DNA of 64,000 nt, from NCBI GenBank assembly GCA_020621405.1, contig JAHRYN010000002.1, positions 62,001-126,000 of the forward strand, given 5' to 3'. The translations under genes were made by a program, and so were the position numbers. Positions within the stretch are counted from its first letter, which is position 1; each line of letters starts with the position of its first letter. The DNA comes from Betaproteobacteria bacterium. GTDB taxonomy: Bacteria > Pseudomonadota > Gammaproteobacteria > Burkholderiales > Rhodocyclaceae. Below, piece after piece: positions 8,874 to 19,194 of this stretch. Under the pieces are notes generated by a model that worked only from the letters and a program-made list of their open reading frames with translations, did no database searches and was not told where the DNA came from.

Positions 8874-9289
8874 GGCGCAAGCTCGAACAGTGCGCAGCCA
8901 TACTGCAGTTCGCGCCCCAGACCCGGGCCGTAGACGCGGTTGTGTCCGGTCAGCGCCGCCCCGGACGGCGCCACCTGGGCGATCGGCGCCGCATACGTGA
9001 CCTGATGCAGCAGCACCGGCTGACGTGCCGACCTGTAGTAGGTGTAGAGCTTGATGTATTCGACCTGCCGCTCGTCGCCGATCACCACCGCCTTGAAGCG
9101 GAAACTCTCGCCAATGTCCGTGGCCTTGACGCGATACGGATCGCTGACCGGCGCGAATTCGATCACCCGCGTCTCGCCGCCCTGATCGATCTGGCAGCGC
9201 AGGCGCGGCGCCGCCGACACGGCTGCTGAGCAGGACAGGCCGGCAAGCAGGCAGAGCCATGCACGATGTCTGGTCAAGAACAGGATCAC
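8870..9289 (-). CDS. Small exported protein of unknown function, coupled to the CapA-like gene
   Basis: A 139-residue protein with an N-terminal signal peptide (hydrophobic core about residues 10-22, cleavage after VSA near residue 26). I do not recognise the mature domain. It contains two cysteines, several aromatic residues and a predicted beta-rich pattern. It is probably periplasmic. The start is a GTG at 9289; a nearby TTG at residue 6 is possible. Its stop overlaps the start of the CapA-like phosphoesterase gene, which suggests a shared envelope function. Confidence 0.7.
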   Translation of the reverse strand: MILFLTRHRAWLCLLAGLSCSAAVSAAPRLRCQIDQGGETRVIEFAPVSDPYRVKATDIGESFRFKAVVIGDERQVEYIKLYTYYRSARQPVLLHQVTYAAPIAQVAPSGAALTGHNRVYGPGLGRELQYGCALFELAP

Positions 9290-9597
9290 GGAATCATCGA
9301 ATACGGACTAAGGGCGACCGAGTATAGCCGCGCGTCAGCCACCATCCGGTCCGATGCCATCGGGCAAGGGGTGTCGAAAGGTGTCGAAAAAATTTACAGC
9401 TGGTGTCATTCGTCCCGCGCGCCGATTTCCCTTACCTTCAAATATCCATCAAGTTCATGTGGTTATATGAAAGATGAATTCGTGGTTCGCGTCTTGCTAG
9501 CCTGATGAGGCTGGCCCCACTGTTGGCGCAGCGGCATTCAATGCACGACGAAAGCCCTTCCGTCGAACATTCGACGTTTTCTGTTTCGAGGATATAT
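9290..9597. other. Intergenic region between divergent genes, upstream of the PEP-CTERM gene
   Basis: This 308-base stretch between the divergent exported-protein and PEP-CTERM genes has no credible coding frame. It contains a tandem direct repeat GTGTCGAAA at 9371-9379 and 9381-9389 (10-base period). A near match to a sigma-54 promoter is at 9512-9526 (TGGCCC, 5 bases, TTGG); the last base of the -12 element deviates from the required GC. The local A+T content is higher than in the flanking genes. Confidence 0.5.
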
Positions 9598-10755
9598 ATG
9601 CATGCCCGTCTCTCAAGGATCCGGCCCCAGGTCGCCACGTCTTCGGGAATCGCAACAAACCGGCCGGAACACCGCCGCCTGAAACGGGTTGCCGCCGCCG
9701 TGTCGCTGCTGTGCCTGGCAGCCGGTCCGGCGCATGCAGAACTGACACAGATGTCCGGCGGCGGGCTGGTCTGGGACAGTTCGGGCCCCACGTCCTACGA
9801 TACATTCGACATCAACGCGCCGACGGCCGCCCCGCTGACGTACGGATCGCCTTCCGTCACCAGTGCCAACGTCAGGAGCTGGGCGGCGGCTCATGTCGGT
9901 GGCGGCAATATGTACGCAAGCGCTTCGCCGGCACTGCAGACCTTGCGTTCGTCGTCGGCCGCTTCGTCGATCGGCGGCACCGAAAACGGGGTGTCGTCGC
10001 AGAGCCTGTCGAGCCGTCACGAAGTCTATGTCGGTGCCGGTACCTCGGGCCTGAACATCGGCGACGCCATCACCCTGCAATTCACGCTGCGCGTCGATGG
10101 CAGGATGGCACTGGGCAACACTGCCTACCCAACCGGTGTTTCCATCGCTCTGCCCGCCGAATACGGCTACGCAGCGTCAGCCTCCGAAGCCATGCGCTAC
10201 GAGGTGTACGACCTGAACGTCGACCCATCGGAGTTCGTGCTGAACTTCGAGCACAACGCCTACGCCACCTACGGCTATTCGAAGGATCAGTTCGGCGACG
10301 TTCTCACCGACACCCTCTCCGCGTACGGCCGCTACACCGGCAATTCGGGGACGACCTACACGAATCTGGCGGGTGTATCCATCGACAACACGGTATCGCC
10401 CGTTCCGCTGCACGACGCCCCCTTTGCGTCGCCCCCGGGCGTCGAGCACGCGATAGATACCGGTTACGTGACGATTTCTCTCGACACCGTCGTCGGACAC
10501 ACGCTGTCCATCGTCGGTCAGCTCGACACCCATGCGGCCGGCTGGGGAGATCTGCGGATGTACGGGCTCAGCGACTTTGCTTCGACCTTCGATGCGGAAG
10601 TGAGCACGTCCGTGGCCGGCGTGGAGCTGCTGGGCCTGCAGTCTGGCATCGCGCCGGTACCCGAGGCAGACGCCTGGGCCATGCTGCTGGCAGGACTGGG
10701 GCTGACTGCGGCCGCCGCCCGGCGGCGCAGGCAGTCATGGTCTGAGCCGGCCTGA
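9598..10755 (+). CDS. PEP-CTERM sorting-domain protein, exported
   Basis: A 385-residue secreted protein. After a basic N-terminal extension it carries a signal peptide with core AAAVSLLCLAAG and cleavage near AHA (about residue 48). The middle is Ser/Thr/Gly/Ala-rich, low in charge and free of recognisable enzyme motifs. The C-terminus is a PEP-CTERM tripartite signal: VPEADAWAMLLAGLGLTAAAARRRRQ at about residues 352-377, that is a PE motif, a hydrophobic helix and an Arg cluster. Exosortase cuts such proteins for surface or extracellular polysaccharide association. The ATG at 9598 has a good SD (CGAGGA). No exosortase gene is in the window. The usual PEP dipeptide-proline is PEA here. Confidence 0.85.
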   Translation: MHARLSRIRPQVATSSGIATNRPEHRRLKRVAAAVSLLCLAAGPAHAELTQMSGGGLVWDSSGPTSYDTFDINAPTAAPLTYGSPSVTSANVRSWAAAHVGGGNMYASASPALQTLRSSSAASSIGGTENGVSSQSLSSRHEVYVGAGTSGLNIGDAITLQFTLRVDGRMALGNTAYPTGVSIALPAEYGYAASASEAMRYEVYDLNVDPSEFVLNFEHNAYATYGYSKDQFGDVLTDTLSAYGRYTGNSGTTYTNLAGVSIDNTVSPVPLHDAPFASPPGVEHAIDTGYVTISLDTVVGHTLSIVGQLDTHAAGWGDLRMYGLSDFASTFDAEVSTSVAGVELLGLQSGIAPVPEADAWAMLLAGLGLTAAAARRRRQSWSEPA

Positions 10756-10772
10756 ACAGCACGGCCGTAGAA

Positions 10773-10804
10773 AGTACAACGGGGGCGAACGCCCCCGTTG
10801 TACT
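10773..10804. terminator. Bidirectional terminator between the PEP-CTERM gene and kup
   Basis: A perfect 15-bp inverted repeat (10773-10787 with 10790-10804) with only two bases between the arms, between convergent genes. It lies 17 bases after the PEP-CTERM stop and about 78 bases after the kup stop. A-rich bases on the left give a short T-run on the minus strand. Confidence 0.8.
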
Positions 10805-10881
10805 GTCCGCTCACCCGGGCATCCCTGCCGGAAGACACCGGAGCACTGCGTGCCGCCGTGTCCGTCCGGTCCGCGCAGCCG

Positions 10882-12750
10882 TCAGATCTCTATCTTGCTG
10901 CCCAGTTCGACGACCGAGTTGTTCGGCAGGTTCAGGAACTCGGCCGCACCGCTGGCGTTGCGGTGCATCTGCGAGAACAGCTTTTCCCGCCAGAACGCCA
11001 TGCCGCTGCCTATCGTCGGCACCACGATGTCGCGCGACAGGAAATAGCTGGTGGTCATCGGATCGAGCGACACGCCACGGCTCTTCAGCTGTTCGAGCGC
11101 GAACGGCAGATCGGGATCGTTCTTGAAGCCGTAGCTCACGATCACCTGCCAGGCGTCGTGTCCGAGCTGCTCGATCTCCAGCCTGTCGGCCAGGCCCACC
11201 CATGGCACCTCCTGGCTGCGCACATTCACGAACACATTGTGTGCGTGCAGCACCTTGTTGTGCTTCAGATTGTGCAGGAGTGCGTTCGGCACGACACCCG
11301 GCCGGGCCGTCAGGAAGACGGCCGTGCCTTCCACACGCGCAGGCGGGGCCAGGAAGATCGAGTCGAGAAAACCTCTCAGGTCGATCGAATTTTCCTTCAG
11401 CGATTCGTTGAGCAGACGCCGCCCTTCCTGCCAGGTGGTCATCAGCAGGAAGACGGCACCGCCGATGAGCAGCGGAAACCAGCCGCCATCCGCCAGCTTC
11501 AGCAGGTTGGAACTGAAGAACGCGAGGTCGATCAGGAAGAAGCAGCCGGTGGAGGCGATGCAGAGCGCGAGCGGATAGCCCCAGCCATAGCGGATCACGA
11601 AGAAGGTCAGCACCGTCGTGATCAGCATGTCGAGCGTGACCGCGATGCCATACGCTGCCGCGAGATTGCTCGACGATTTGAACAAGGCGACGGCAAGCAC
11701 GATCAGTACGAACAGGCTCCAGTTCACGAACGGAATGTAGATCTGCCCGGTGTCCTTGATGCTGGTGTGCCAGACGCGCAGGCGCGGCAGGTAACCGAGC
11801 TGGATGACCTGCTTGGTGACGCTGAAGGCCCCGGAAATGAGCGCCTGCGATGCGATCACGGTGGCCGCGGTGGCCAGAATCACCAGCGGGATCAGCGCCC
11901 AGTCCGGCGCCATGTTGAAGAACGGATTGCTCACCGACTCGGGCGAGGCAAGCAGAAGTGCGCCCTGACCGAAATAGTTCAGCATCAGGGCCGGCATGAC
12001 CACCGAAAACCAGGCCACCCGGATCGGCGTCTTGCCGAAGTGCCCCATGTCAGCGTACAGCGCCTCGCCGCCGGTCACGCACAGCACCACCGCACCCAGT
12101 ATCACGAAGGTCACACCGGGATACTTCCAGATGAACAGCAGTGCGTGGTGGGGGCTGAGCGCCCAGAGAATCTCGGGGTGGGTTGCAATGTGCGAGATGC
12201 CGAGCACCGAAATCGTGATGAACCACAACAGCGTGATCGGACCGAAGAACTTACCGATGCCGGCCGTGCCGTGCTTCTGGACCGCGAACAGGCCGAACAG
12301 GATCACCAGCGTAAGCGGGATGACCGCCTTCTTGAAGGTTGGCGACACCACTTCGAGGCCTTCCACCGCAGACAGCACCGAAATGGCCGGCGTGATGACG
12401 CCATCGCCATAGAACAGACAGGTGCCGAATATGCCGACCAGCAGCATCCACTTGCGCAGTTCGGGACGGTCCTTCACCGACTGTGCGGCAAGTGCGAGCA
12501 TCGCGACCAGCCCGCCTTCACCGTTGTTGTCGGCGCGCAGCACCAGCGTCACGTACTTCAGCGAAACGATGGAAGTCAATGTCCATACGAAGATGGACAG
12601 CACGCCGTAGACATTGGCCGGCGTCAGTTCCACATGACCGGTATGGAACACCTCCTTGACCGCGTACAGGACGCTGGTTCCGATATCACCGTAGACGACG
12701 CCGATCGCGCCCAGGGTCAGGGCGGCAAGAGAGGACTTGGATGCGGACAC
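10882..12750 (-). CDS. kup: Kup-type low-affinity K+/H+ uptake carrier
   Basis: A 622-residue protein, the same length as E. coli Kup (TrkD). The N-terminus has the family segment [21 protein letters not shown], and about 12 membrane helices fill the first 430 residues. A cytoplasmic C-terminal domain of about 190 residues follows ([24 protein letters not shown] region). It imports K+ with protons in the inner membrane and matters at low pH or under osmotic upshift. The GTG start at 12750 is the only start before the first helix. It is transcribed alone; the 254 bases upstream contain no gene. Confidence 0.95.
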   Translation of the reverse strand: MSASKSSLAALTLGAIGVVYGDIGTSVLYAVKEVFHTGHVELTPANVYGVLSIFVWTLTSIVSLKYVTLVLRADNNGEGGLVAMLALAAQSVKDRPELRKWMLLVGIFGTCLFYGDGVITPAISVLSAVEGLEVVSPTFKKAVIPLTLVILFGLFAVQKHGTAGIGKFFGPITLLWFITISVLGISHIATHPEILWALSPHHALLFIWKYPGVTFVILGAVVLCVTGGEALYADMGHFGKTPIRVAWFSVVMPALMLNYFGQGALLLASPESVSNPFFNMAPDWALIPLVILATAATVIASQALISGAFSVTKQVIQLGYLPRLRVWHTSIKDTGQIYIPFVNWSLFVLIVLAVALFKSSSNLAAAYGIAVTLDMLITTVLTFFVIRYGWGYPLALCIASTGCFFLIDLAFFSSNLLKLADGGWFPLLIGGAVFLLMTTWQEGRRLLNESLKENSIDLRGFLDSIFLAPPARVEGTAVFLTARPGVVPNALLHNLKHNKVLHAHNVFVNVRSQEVPWVGLADRLEIEQLGHDAWQVIVSYGFKNDPDLPFALEQLKSRGVSLDPMTTSYFLSRDIVVPTIGSGMAFWREKLFSQMHRNASGAAEFLNLPNNSVVELGSKIEI

Positions 12751-13004
12751 GTTCTGGAAACGGGAAGCGGATTGCCGTCTCGTTTGTTATGAAGCCGTTA
12801 TTGTGCGCCGAGTCGGGCAGCGGCTGAAAGGACGTATCCTGCTTTTCATAGGAGTTGCGTGCCACACCCTGCAACCGCCCTTGCGGCGCATGACGAAGTA
12901 CATCCGTCAGGGCTCCGGCAGCGGCTTGCGCCGGGCGCCCACCGGTGTCGGTCGCCCGACATCACAAGCAATCGGCCGGGCCGTCATGCGGACATCCCCG
13001 CAGT

Positions 13005-15734
13005 TCAGCCGGCTGCGCCGTCCGAAGGGGGCGTCCGCCGCGCCAGCCATCTGAGCAAGGTCTCGAACAGGCGCTCCGGATCGACTGGCTTGGCGACGAA
13101 ATCGTTCATCCCGGCCGCAAAGCAGTGCGCCTGATCCTCGCTGAAGGCGTTGGCGGTCATTGCGATGATGGGCACTTCCGCACCAACCGGCAGCCGGCGT
13201 ATCGCCTGCGTCGCCGCAATGCCCCCCATGCGTGGCATCTGCATGTCCATCAGGATCACCGCATACGTTTCCGGCGCCGCCCGCTGCATCATTTCGAGCG
13301 CCTCGATGCCATCGGCTGCGATGTCGATCACCAGACCGGCATCCGCCAGGATCGCCTCGGCAACCTCCTGATTGATCGGATCGTCCTCGACCAGCAGCAG
13401 GCGGGTACCGGCAAAGTCATTCTTCAGCAGGGTCTCGGCATCACCCGCCGGATCTGCCGGGGCGTCGACCGGTTTCGGCTCGACCTTCTGCAGCCAGGCC
13501 GAAAACCAGAACGTGCTGCCCACGCCCGGCGCGCTCCTCGCTCCGGCCTCGCCGCCCATCATTTCCGCCAGCCGGCGGGTGATGGCCAGACCAAGACCGG
13601 TGCCGCCGAACCGGCGGGAGGTGGTTTCGTCGGCCTGCCGGAATGGCGTGAACAGCGTTGCCAGCACCTCGGGAGCGATGCCGATGCCCGTATCGTCGAC
13701 TTCGAAACGCACCTTGATCCGGTCCTCGGTTTCATCTTCCTTCAGGGTACGCAGCGTGACGGAGCCCCCTGCGGTGAATTTGACCGCGTTGTTGGCCAGA
13801 TTCAGCAATGCCTGCGTCAGCCGCGTGACATCGCCGCGCAGTGCCGACGGCAGATGCTCCAGTTCGGTTTTCAGAAGAAGTCCCTTGGCAGCGGCGACTT
13901 CAGCCAGCATCGACGAGACATTGACCGCCAGCGTCCGGACGTCGACATCGTCATCCTGCAGCACCAGTTGTCCGGCTTCGATCTTCGACAGATCGAGGAT
14001 GTCGTTGATGATGCCGAGCAGGTGATGGCCGGCCGCCGAAATCTTTTCCAGCTTGTCGATCTGATCGGGGTTGTCCGACTTCTTCCGCAGCAGGTGGGTG
14101 AGGCCGATGATGGCGTTCATCGGCGTCCGTATTTCATGGCTCATGTTGGCGAGAAAATCGCTCTTGGCCTGGGTGGCCGCTTCCGCCGCCTTCTTTGCTT
14201 CCCGCAATTCGCCGGTCTGCTCCCGGACCTGTTCGACCAGGTTGGCGTTGAGGTCGCGGATTGCCAGTTCTGCCTGCTTGTGACGGGTGATGTCCTCCGA
14301 AAAGATGACGATGCCGCCGACTTCGCCGTTTCCGTCGAACCAGGGCAGCACCTCCCAGCGCAGCCAGTGCTCGGATCCGTCCTGGAACACCATGCGATCC
14401 TCGTCGGAAGACATCGACTCGCCGTTCATGCCACGAAGATGGATATCGCGCCACGCATCGGGAATCGTCGGAAATATCTCGTAGTGGGATTGGCCGATGA
14501 TGTCGCGGTCGCCCAGCGAGTAGTCCTCCAGCCAGCGATGACTGACCACCAGATAACGCATCCGCCGGTCGAACATGGCGAGCGACGCTGGCGCATGTTC
14601 GATGAAGAGCTGCATCTGGCGGCCGTGGGACTGCAGCTCGTCGACCAGTCGTCGCATCACGCGGGCCAGATCGCCAGTTTCGTCCAGCACGTGATCGGGA
14701 ACCCGGCCGAACGGATTGCCGCGTCCGGGGCGATAGGTACGCGCGCTGTCCGCCAGACTGACTATGGGACGGACGACAGGCCCGGAAATGAGCCAGCTCG
14801 TCAGGGCGAACATCAGCGCCGTCAACAGTGTGAACACCAGCATCAGCTTGCGATTGGCGTACAGCGTGGCAAACGCGTGCTGCGCCTCCTCGCGCACGAC
14901 AATGGTCCAGCCCAGCTTCGGCGACTGGCTGCCTGCCTCGATTCCGGTCTGGACGGCAATGTATCGGTCGGAAGACTGCTGCCGGCTGACAAGTTCAGCC
15001 AGATTGCCGGCTGACTCACCCTCCGGTTTCAGGAGCCACTGTCCCCGCCTGTCGGCAACGAGCACTTCGAATTCCGAGCCGCCGTCAGTCTGCCGCAAAG
15101 CATCGGCAATCACCTGGCGCACCCAGCGCCAGTGCAGATGGGCGCCGAACACCCTTGCAGGTTCGTGCCCGCCACCCGTCAGCGGTGCCGCCACGTCCAC
15201 AAAACGCAGCGGTTCGTCCGGCACTTCGGATTTCAGTGCACCGGCGAGCAGCTTGGCTTCGTGAGGGTCGCCCAGAAAACTCTTCTGCTGTCCCGCCGCG
15301 AACCAGGGACGCGCCGCAACATTCACGCCCTCGAGCAGCCCGTCGGTCGCAGCGAGGACATTTCCGGCGGCATCGGTCATGCCTATCCAGGCATAGGCCG
15401 GTTCGCGCTTCTTCAGCCCGTCGAGCAGAAAGCGGATCGAAGCAGGGTCGGTGACGCCGGATCTGCCCACCAGGTCGGCCATCAAGGCCACCTCCTTCTC
15501 CCGGTTCTCCATATCCGTGGTCAGACGGCTGGCGATGCTGTGAGAGGTCAGATGAAGGGCATGAAGGGCGGCGGTCCGGGTGGACTTTTCCAGACGCCAT
15601 TCCATGAGGCCGGTCAGCAACAGCCCGAAAACGATGCCGCCAACCCCCATGACGAACGCAAATCGGGATCGCACGCTGCGGTATGGCGAGAACTTCGTCC
15701 GCAACCATACGAATGCGGATTCAAGGCCTGACAT
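13005..15734 (-). CDS. Hybrid sensor histidine kinase with Cache, HAMP, PAS and receiver domains
   Basis: A 909-residue membrane sensor. Order: TM1 (about residues 25-45), a periplasmic Cache-like sensor (about 50-300), TM2 (about 315-335), HAMP (about 335-390), PAS (about 395-510) and a short coiled coil. HisKA follows with the phospho-accepting His in [16 protein letters not shown] (about 560), then HATPase_c with [20 protein letters not shown] and GGTGLGLAI. The C-terminal REC domain has [12 protein letters not shown] and Asp in [11 protein letters not shown] (about 830). The ATG at 15734 is chosen because GGGGAGG lies 6 bases upstream; a longer TTG-initiated frame is unlikely. No cognate regulator is adjacent. 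It lies downstream of the pnt operon behind a terminator, so it is probably its own unit. Confidence 0.9.
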   Translation of the reverse strand: MSGLESAFVWLRTKFSPYRSVRSRFAFVMGVGGIVFGLLLTGLMEWRLEKSTRTAALHALHLTSHSIASRLTTDMENREKEVALMADLVGRSGVTDPASIRFLLDGLKKREPAYAWIGMTDAAGNVLAATDGLLEGVNVAARPWFAAGQQKSFLGDPHEAKLLAGALKSEVPDEPLRFVDVAAPLTGGGHEPARVFGAHLHWRWVRQVIADALRQTDGGSEFEVLVADRRGQWLLKPEGESAGNLAELVSRQQSSDRYIAVQTGIEAGSQSPKLGWTIVVREEAQHAFATLYANRKLMLVFTLLTALMFALTSWLISGPVVRPIVSLADSARTYRPGRGNPFGRVPDHVLDETGDLARVMRRLVDELQSHGRQMQLFIEHAPASLAMFDRRMRYLVVSHRWLEDYSLGDRDIIGQSHYEIFPTIPDAWRDIHLRGMNGESMSSDEDRMVFQDGSEHWLRWEVLPWFDGNGEVGGIVIFSEDITRHKQAELAIRDLNANLVEQVREQTGELREAKKAAEAATQAKSDFLANMSHEIRTPMNAIIGLTHLLRKKSDNPDQIDKLEKISAAGHHLLGIINDILDLSKIEAGQLVLQDDDVDVRTLAVNVSSMLAEVAAAKGLLLKTELEHLPSALRGDVTRLTQALLNLANNAVKFTAGGSVTLRTLKEDETEDRIKVRFEVDDTGIGIAPEVLATLFTPFRQADETTSRRFGGTGLGLAITRRLAEMMGGEAGARSAPGVGSTFWFSAWLQKVEPKPVDAPADPAGDAETLLKNDFAGTRLLLVEDDPINQEVAEAILADAGLVIDIAADGIEALEMMQRAAPETYAVILMDMQMPRMGGIAATQAIRRLPVGAEVPIIAMTANAFSEDQAHCFAAGMNDFVAKPVDPERLFETLLRWLARRTPPSDGAAG

Positions 15735-15952
15735 CGAGCACCTCCCCAGCGACACCCACAATCGGGACCGGCAAACACATTGCCGCCATTCGGCCCCTTT
15801 TTCCGTCGCATCACACAGAGCCCTGCAGACTCGCAGGCTCTCGGGATACTAATGCCGTTCGGACAACACGTCGCGTGTCAGTTTGTGCATCGAGCAAGGT
15901 TGCATCACAGATTTCGACCGTCCACCGACGCAGACCATTGCGTGAAACGAAA

Positions 15953-15987
15953 GAAGCCGCGTACCGCAGTCGCGGATACGCGGCTTC
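15953..15987 (-). terminator. Intrinsic terminator of the pnt operon
   Basis: An 11-bp perfect stem (15953-15963 with 15977-15987) plus an inner CCGC/GCGG stem lies 15 bases after the pntB stop. On the minus strand it is followed by a T-rich TTCGTTT tract, giving a classical Rho-independent terminator. Confidence 0.85.
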
Positions 15988-16002
15988 GTCAGTGCCCGCC
16001 GA

Positions 16003-17379
16003 TCAGCTCAGCGACTTCACATGGCTGATCATTTCGGCCACGACACCCTGTGCCGAGCCATAGCAGAGACGGCAGTTCTCCTCGAAGAACAGCGCGTTCT
16101 CGATGCCGGAGTAACCGGCCCCCTTGCCGCGCTTGATGACGATGACGTTCTGCGCCTTGTCGGCATTCAGGATGGGCATGCCGTAGATCGGACTGGTCTT
16201 GTCGGTCCGGGCAACCGGGTTCACCACGTCGTTGGCACCGATCACCAGCGCCACATCGGCCTGCGAGAACTCCTCGTTGATTTCCTCGAGGTCGAAGATC
16301 TGCTCGTACGGCACGCCGGCTTCGGCCAGCAGCACATTCATGTGCCCCGGCATGCGGCCGGCTACCGGGTGGATCGCGAACTTGACCTCGACACCGGCCT
16401 CTTCCAGCAGCTTGGTCATTTCATAGACCTTGTGCTGAGCACCAGCGACCGCCATGCCGTAGCCGGGCACGATGATGACCTTCTGCGCATAGCGCATCAT
16501 CGACGCGCCATCGAGCGCCGAGCACTCCTTCATCGTGCCGGTCGGCCCCGCACCACCCTGCGCCTCGCCGGTGATCGGCGAGAACAGGATGTTGCTGATG
16601 GGACGGTTCATCGCCTTGGCCATCAGCTGCGTCAGCAGCGTACCGGCGGCACCGACCACGATGCCCGCGATGATCAGCGCCGGAATGCCCAGCACATAGC
16701 CCTCGAAACCCACGGCCAGACCGGTGAAGGCGTTGAACAGTGAAATCACCACCGGCATGTCGGCGCCGCCGATCGGCAGCGTGATGATGACGCCGAGCAC
16801 CAGCGCGAGGATGAAGAAGGCGATGATCTGCACCGGCGTCGGACTGCCGCTGATCACGATGCCGACGCCGACCAGTACGGTGACCAGGCCGAGCATGATG
16901 TTGACCGCGTTCTGCGCCGGCAGCCGCCAGGCCTTGTTCATCAGCCCCTGCAGCTTGGCGAAAGCGACGCACGAACCGGAGAACGACACCGATCCGATCA
17001 GCGCACCCAGCGTGGCCAGCGCGGTAAACACCGTGCCGTGCACCTCGCCGCGTGCGAACTCCAGCGCCGCGATGGCCGCTGCGGCACCGCCGCCCATGCC
17101 GTTGTAGATGGCGACCATCTGCGGCATGTCGGTCATCTTGACCACCTTGCCCGACCACCACGCCGCGGCACCGCCGATCACGATGGCCAGGATGATGAGG
17201 CCGAAGTTCTGCATGCCCGGCGTCGCGAAGGTGACCAGCGTGGCCACCACCATGCCGACACCGGCCCAGACGATGCCCTTGCGTGCCGTCACCGGCGAGG
17301 CCATCGCCTTCAGACCGAGGATGAACAGTACCGCGACGACGAAATAGGATGCGTCGACGACAATTTGTTGTGCATTCAC
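16003..17379 (-). CDS. pntB: NAD(P) transhydrogenase beta subunit
   Basis: A 458-residue subunit combining about nine membrane helices (residues 1-280) with a C-terminal NADP(H)-binding dIII domain. That domain is marked by VPGYGMAVAGAQH (about residue 305), HPVAGRMPGHMNVLLAEA and VIGANDVVNPVA. Together with PntAA and PntAB it uses the proton-motive force to transfer hydride from NADH to NADP+, supplying NADPH. The start is GTG at 17379, preceded by AGGGAG; it follows pntAB after 13 bases. It is the last gene of the operon and is followed by a strong terminator. Confidence 0.95.
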   Translation of the reverse strand: MNAQQIVVDASYFVVAVLFILGLKAMASPVTARKGIVWAGVGMVVATLVTFATPGMQNFGLIILAIVIGGAAAWWSGKVVKMTDMPQMVAIYNGMGGGAAAAIAALEFARGEVHGTVFTALATLGALIGSVSFSGSCVAFAKLQGLMNKAWRLPAQNAVNIMLGLVTVLVGVGIVISGSPTPVQIIAFFILALVLGVIITLPIGGADMPVVISLFNAFTGLAVGFEGYVLGIPALIIAGIVVGAAGTLLTQLMAKAMNRPISNILFSPITGEAQGGAGPTGTMKECSALDGASMMRYAQKVIIVPGYGMAVAGAQHKVYEMTKLLEEAGVEVKFAIHPVAGRMPGHMNVLLAEAGVPYEQIFDLEEINEEFSQADVALVIGANDVVNPVARTDKTSPIYGMPILNADKAQNVIVIKRGKGAGYSGIENALFFEENCRLCYGSAQGVVAEMISHVKSLS

Positions 17380-17392
17380 GTTGTCGGCTCCC

Positions 17393-17668
17393 TTATTTCT
17401 TCGCGGTGAACATGGCGAGCATGCGCTCGGTCACGACGTAGCCGCCGGCCGCATTCGCCGCACCGAGCACGACCGCGATGAAGCCGATCGCAAGCTGCAG
17501 CGGATCATCCGGCGAGGCGTGTCCCAGTACCACCATGGCTCCGACCAGCACGACACCGTGCACGAAGTTGGAGCCCGACATCAGAGGCGTGTGCAGGATG
17601 ACCGGCACACGGGCGATCACCTCGTAACCAGTGAACGCCGCCAGCATGAATATGTAGAGCGCTTCCAT
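17393..17668 (-). CDS. pntAB: NAD(P) transhydrogenase alpha subunit, part 2
   Basis: A 91-residue membrane protein with three hydrophobic helices, the detached C-terminal membrane part of PntA found in the three-gene transhydrogenases of alpha- and betaproteobacteria. The segment FTGYEVIARVPVILHTPLMSGSN is typical. The ATG has an AAGGGAC SD. It lies between pntAA (98-base gap upstream) and pntB (13-base gap downstream) and forms the proton channel with PntB. Confidence 0.93.
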   Translation of the reverse strand: MEALYIFMLAAFTGYEVIARVPVILHTPLMSGSNFVHGVVLVGAMVVLGHASPDDPLQLAIGFIAVVLGAANAAGGYVVTERMLAMFTAKK

Positions 17669-17766
17669 TTATTGTCCCTTTCCATTTGCGAGAGAACCGC
17701 CTCCCGAGGTCGTCCTGCAACCTGCACGGCGGAGACGGTACAGCGCTTGCCCAGAGGCCGGCCGGA

Positions 17767-18897
17767 TCAGAGGCCGAGCACCTTCTTCACCATCGCATGC
17801 CGCACTTCACCGCCATGGGTGAGCGCGGTACCGGCAATCACGTCGTCCTGCCAGTCCGGCACGAACTGGCCATCCTTGACGAAGGGCGACAGCAGGTTGA
17901 ATAGATTCTTGGCGTACATCTCGGACGAATGCACCGGCATGCGCGACGTGATGTTGGCCGGACCGATCACCAGCGCATTGCCGACATGCACGGCCTGGCC
18001 CGCGATCGTGCCGTCGACGTTGCCGCCGGATTCGCACGCCATATCGACCACGATGGCCCCCGGTTTCATGCCCTCGACCATGTCGAGCGTGATGATGCGC
18101 GGCGCCCGCTTGCCGGGAATCGCGGCGGTGGTGATGAGCACGTCGGCCATCGCGACCGCCTTGCCCAGTTTCACCGCCTGCTGCGCCAGTTCCTCGGCCG
18201 TCAGTTCGCGTGCATAGCCCCCGCTGCCCGCCGCCGAAACGCCGGTATCGACGAATTTGGCGCCCAGCGATTCGATCTGCTCCTTCGTTTCCGGCCGCAC
18301 ATCGTAGGCTTCGACGATCGCGCCGAGCCGCTTCGCCGTGGCGATCGCCTGCAGGCCGGCCACGCCGGCGCCGATCACCAGCGCGCGCGCCGGACGGATG
18401 GTGCCCGCCGCATAGGTCAGCATCGGAAAGAATTTCGGACAGTGGCTCGCCGCGATCAGCACGCACTGGTAGCCGGCCACCGCGGCCTGCGAGGACAGCG
18501 CGTCCATGCTCTGCGCGCGCGAAATGCGCGGCACCAGTTCGACCGCCAGACTGGTGATGCCGCGTTCGGCCAGCCGCGCGACGCGCGCGCGGTCCGAATA
18601 CGGCTGCAGGAAACCGGTGAGAACGGCACCCGGCTTCAGCGCCTCGATCTGCATGTTGGTGGGTACGCCGACACGCAGCACGATGTCGGCCGTGCCGTGT
18701 ATCGCCTCGCTGCTTTCTGCCAGCACCGCCCCGGCCGCGACGTAGTCCTCGTCGCGGTAGTGACTGGACGCGCCAGCACCTGACTGCACCTGCACCACGG
18801 CGCCAAGCGCCGCGAATTTCTTGACCACTTCGGGCGTGAGCGCAACCCTGCACTCGCCCTCTGCGGTTTCTTTAGGCACACCTATGGTAACTGCCAT
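17767..18897 (-). CDS. pntAA: NAD(P) transhydrogenase alpha subunit, part 1
   Basis: A 376-residue soluble NAD(H)-binding dI subunit related to alanine dehydrogenase. Motifs are the N-terminal IGVPKE and RVALTPE, and a Rossmann segment VIGAGVAGLQAIATAKRLGA followed by AYDVRPE (about residues 168-195). It ends without membrane helices, which are supplied by the separate PntAB. The ATG at 18897 is preferred: a GGGGGG-rich SD is just upstream and the protein then begins with the conserved MAVTIGVPKE; the frame remains open to 18948 but that leader is not conserved-looking. First gene of the pntAA-pntAB-pntB operon. Confidence 0.95.
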   Translation of the reverse strand: MAVTIGVPKETAEGECRVALTPEVVKKFAALGAVVQVQSGAGASSHYRDEDYVAAGAVLAESSEAIHGTADIVLRVGVPTNMQIEALKPGAVLTGFLQPYSDRARVARLAERGITSLAVELVPRISRAQSMDALSSQAAVAGYQCVLIAASHCPKFFPMLTYAAGTIRPARALVIGAGVAGLQAIATAKRLGAIVEAYDVRPETKEQIESLGAKFVDTGVSAAGSGGYARELTAEELAQQAVKLGKAVAMADVLITTAAIPGKRAPRIITLDMVEGMKPGAIVVDMACESGGNVDGTIAGQAVHVGNALVIGPANITSRMPVHSSEMYAKNLFNLLSPFVKDGQFVPDWQDDVIAGTALTHGGEVRHAMVKKVLGL

Positions 18898-19159
18898 GGA
18901 TCCCCCCCGGATTGAACGCATTTGTTGATCGACGCGCGAAGCGGGCACTTCACGCGGTCCGTGTCATGCCGGTTTTTTCCGGCTCGCTGGGGCCCATGCT
19001 GCAGGAACCCCTGACCGGCTTGCGCATACTATCCCCGAGCAGATGCCGTGTGCAGGGGACGGAGGGAAATCAACAGGGGACGCCGGATGTGAGACGCGAG
19101 AATGCTGCTTCGCCACAAGGGATGAAGCCAGCCACGCGTGTGAAATGTCGGCAGAGCAA

Positions 19160-19182
19160 GGCGCGCGTTTGCTGCGCGTGCC
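19160..19182. terminator. Hairpin downstream of the PP2C phosphatase gene
   Basis: An 8-bp stem (GGCGCGCG / CGCGTGCC, one G-T pair) with a 7-base loop is found 12 bases after the phosphatase stop on the minus strand. No strong T-run follows, so terminator function is only likely. The rest of the roughly 300 bases between pntAA and this gene shows nothing recognisable. Confidence 0.4.
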
Positions 19183-19194
19183 AAAAGGGACGGA

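Noticed and set aside
10798-15014. Long plus-strand frames opposite kup and the hybrid histidine kinase
   Set aside because: They are antisense to clear genes and show only the low-complexity Arg/His/Gln composition of shadow frames.
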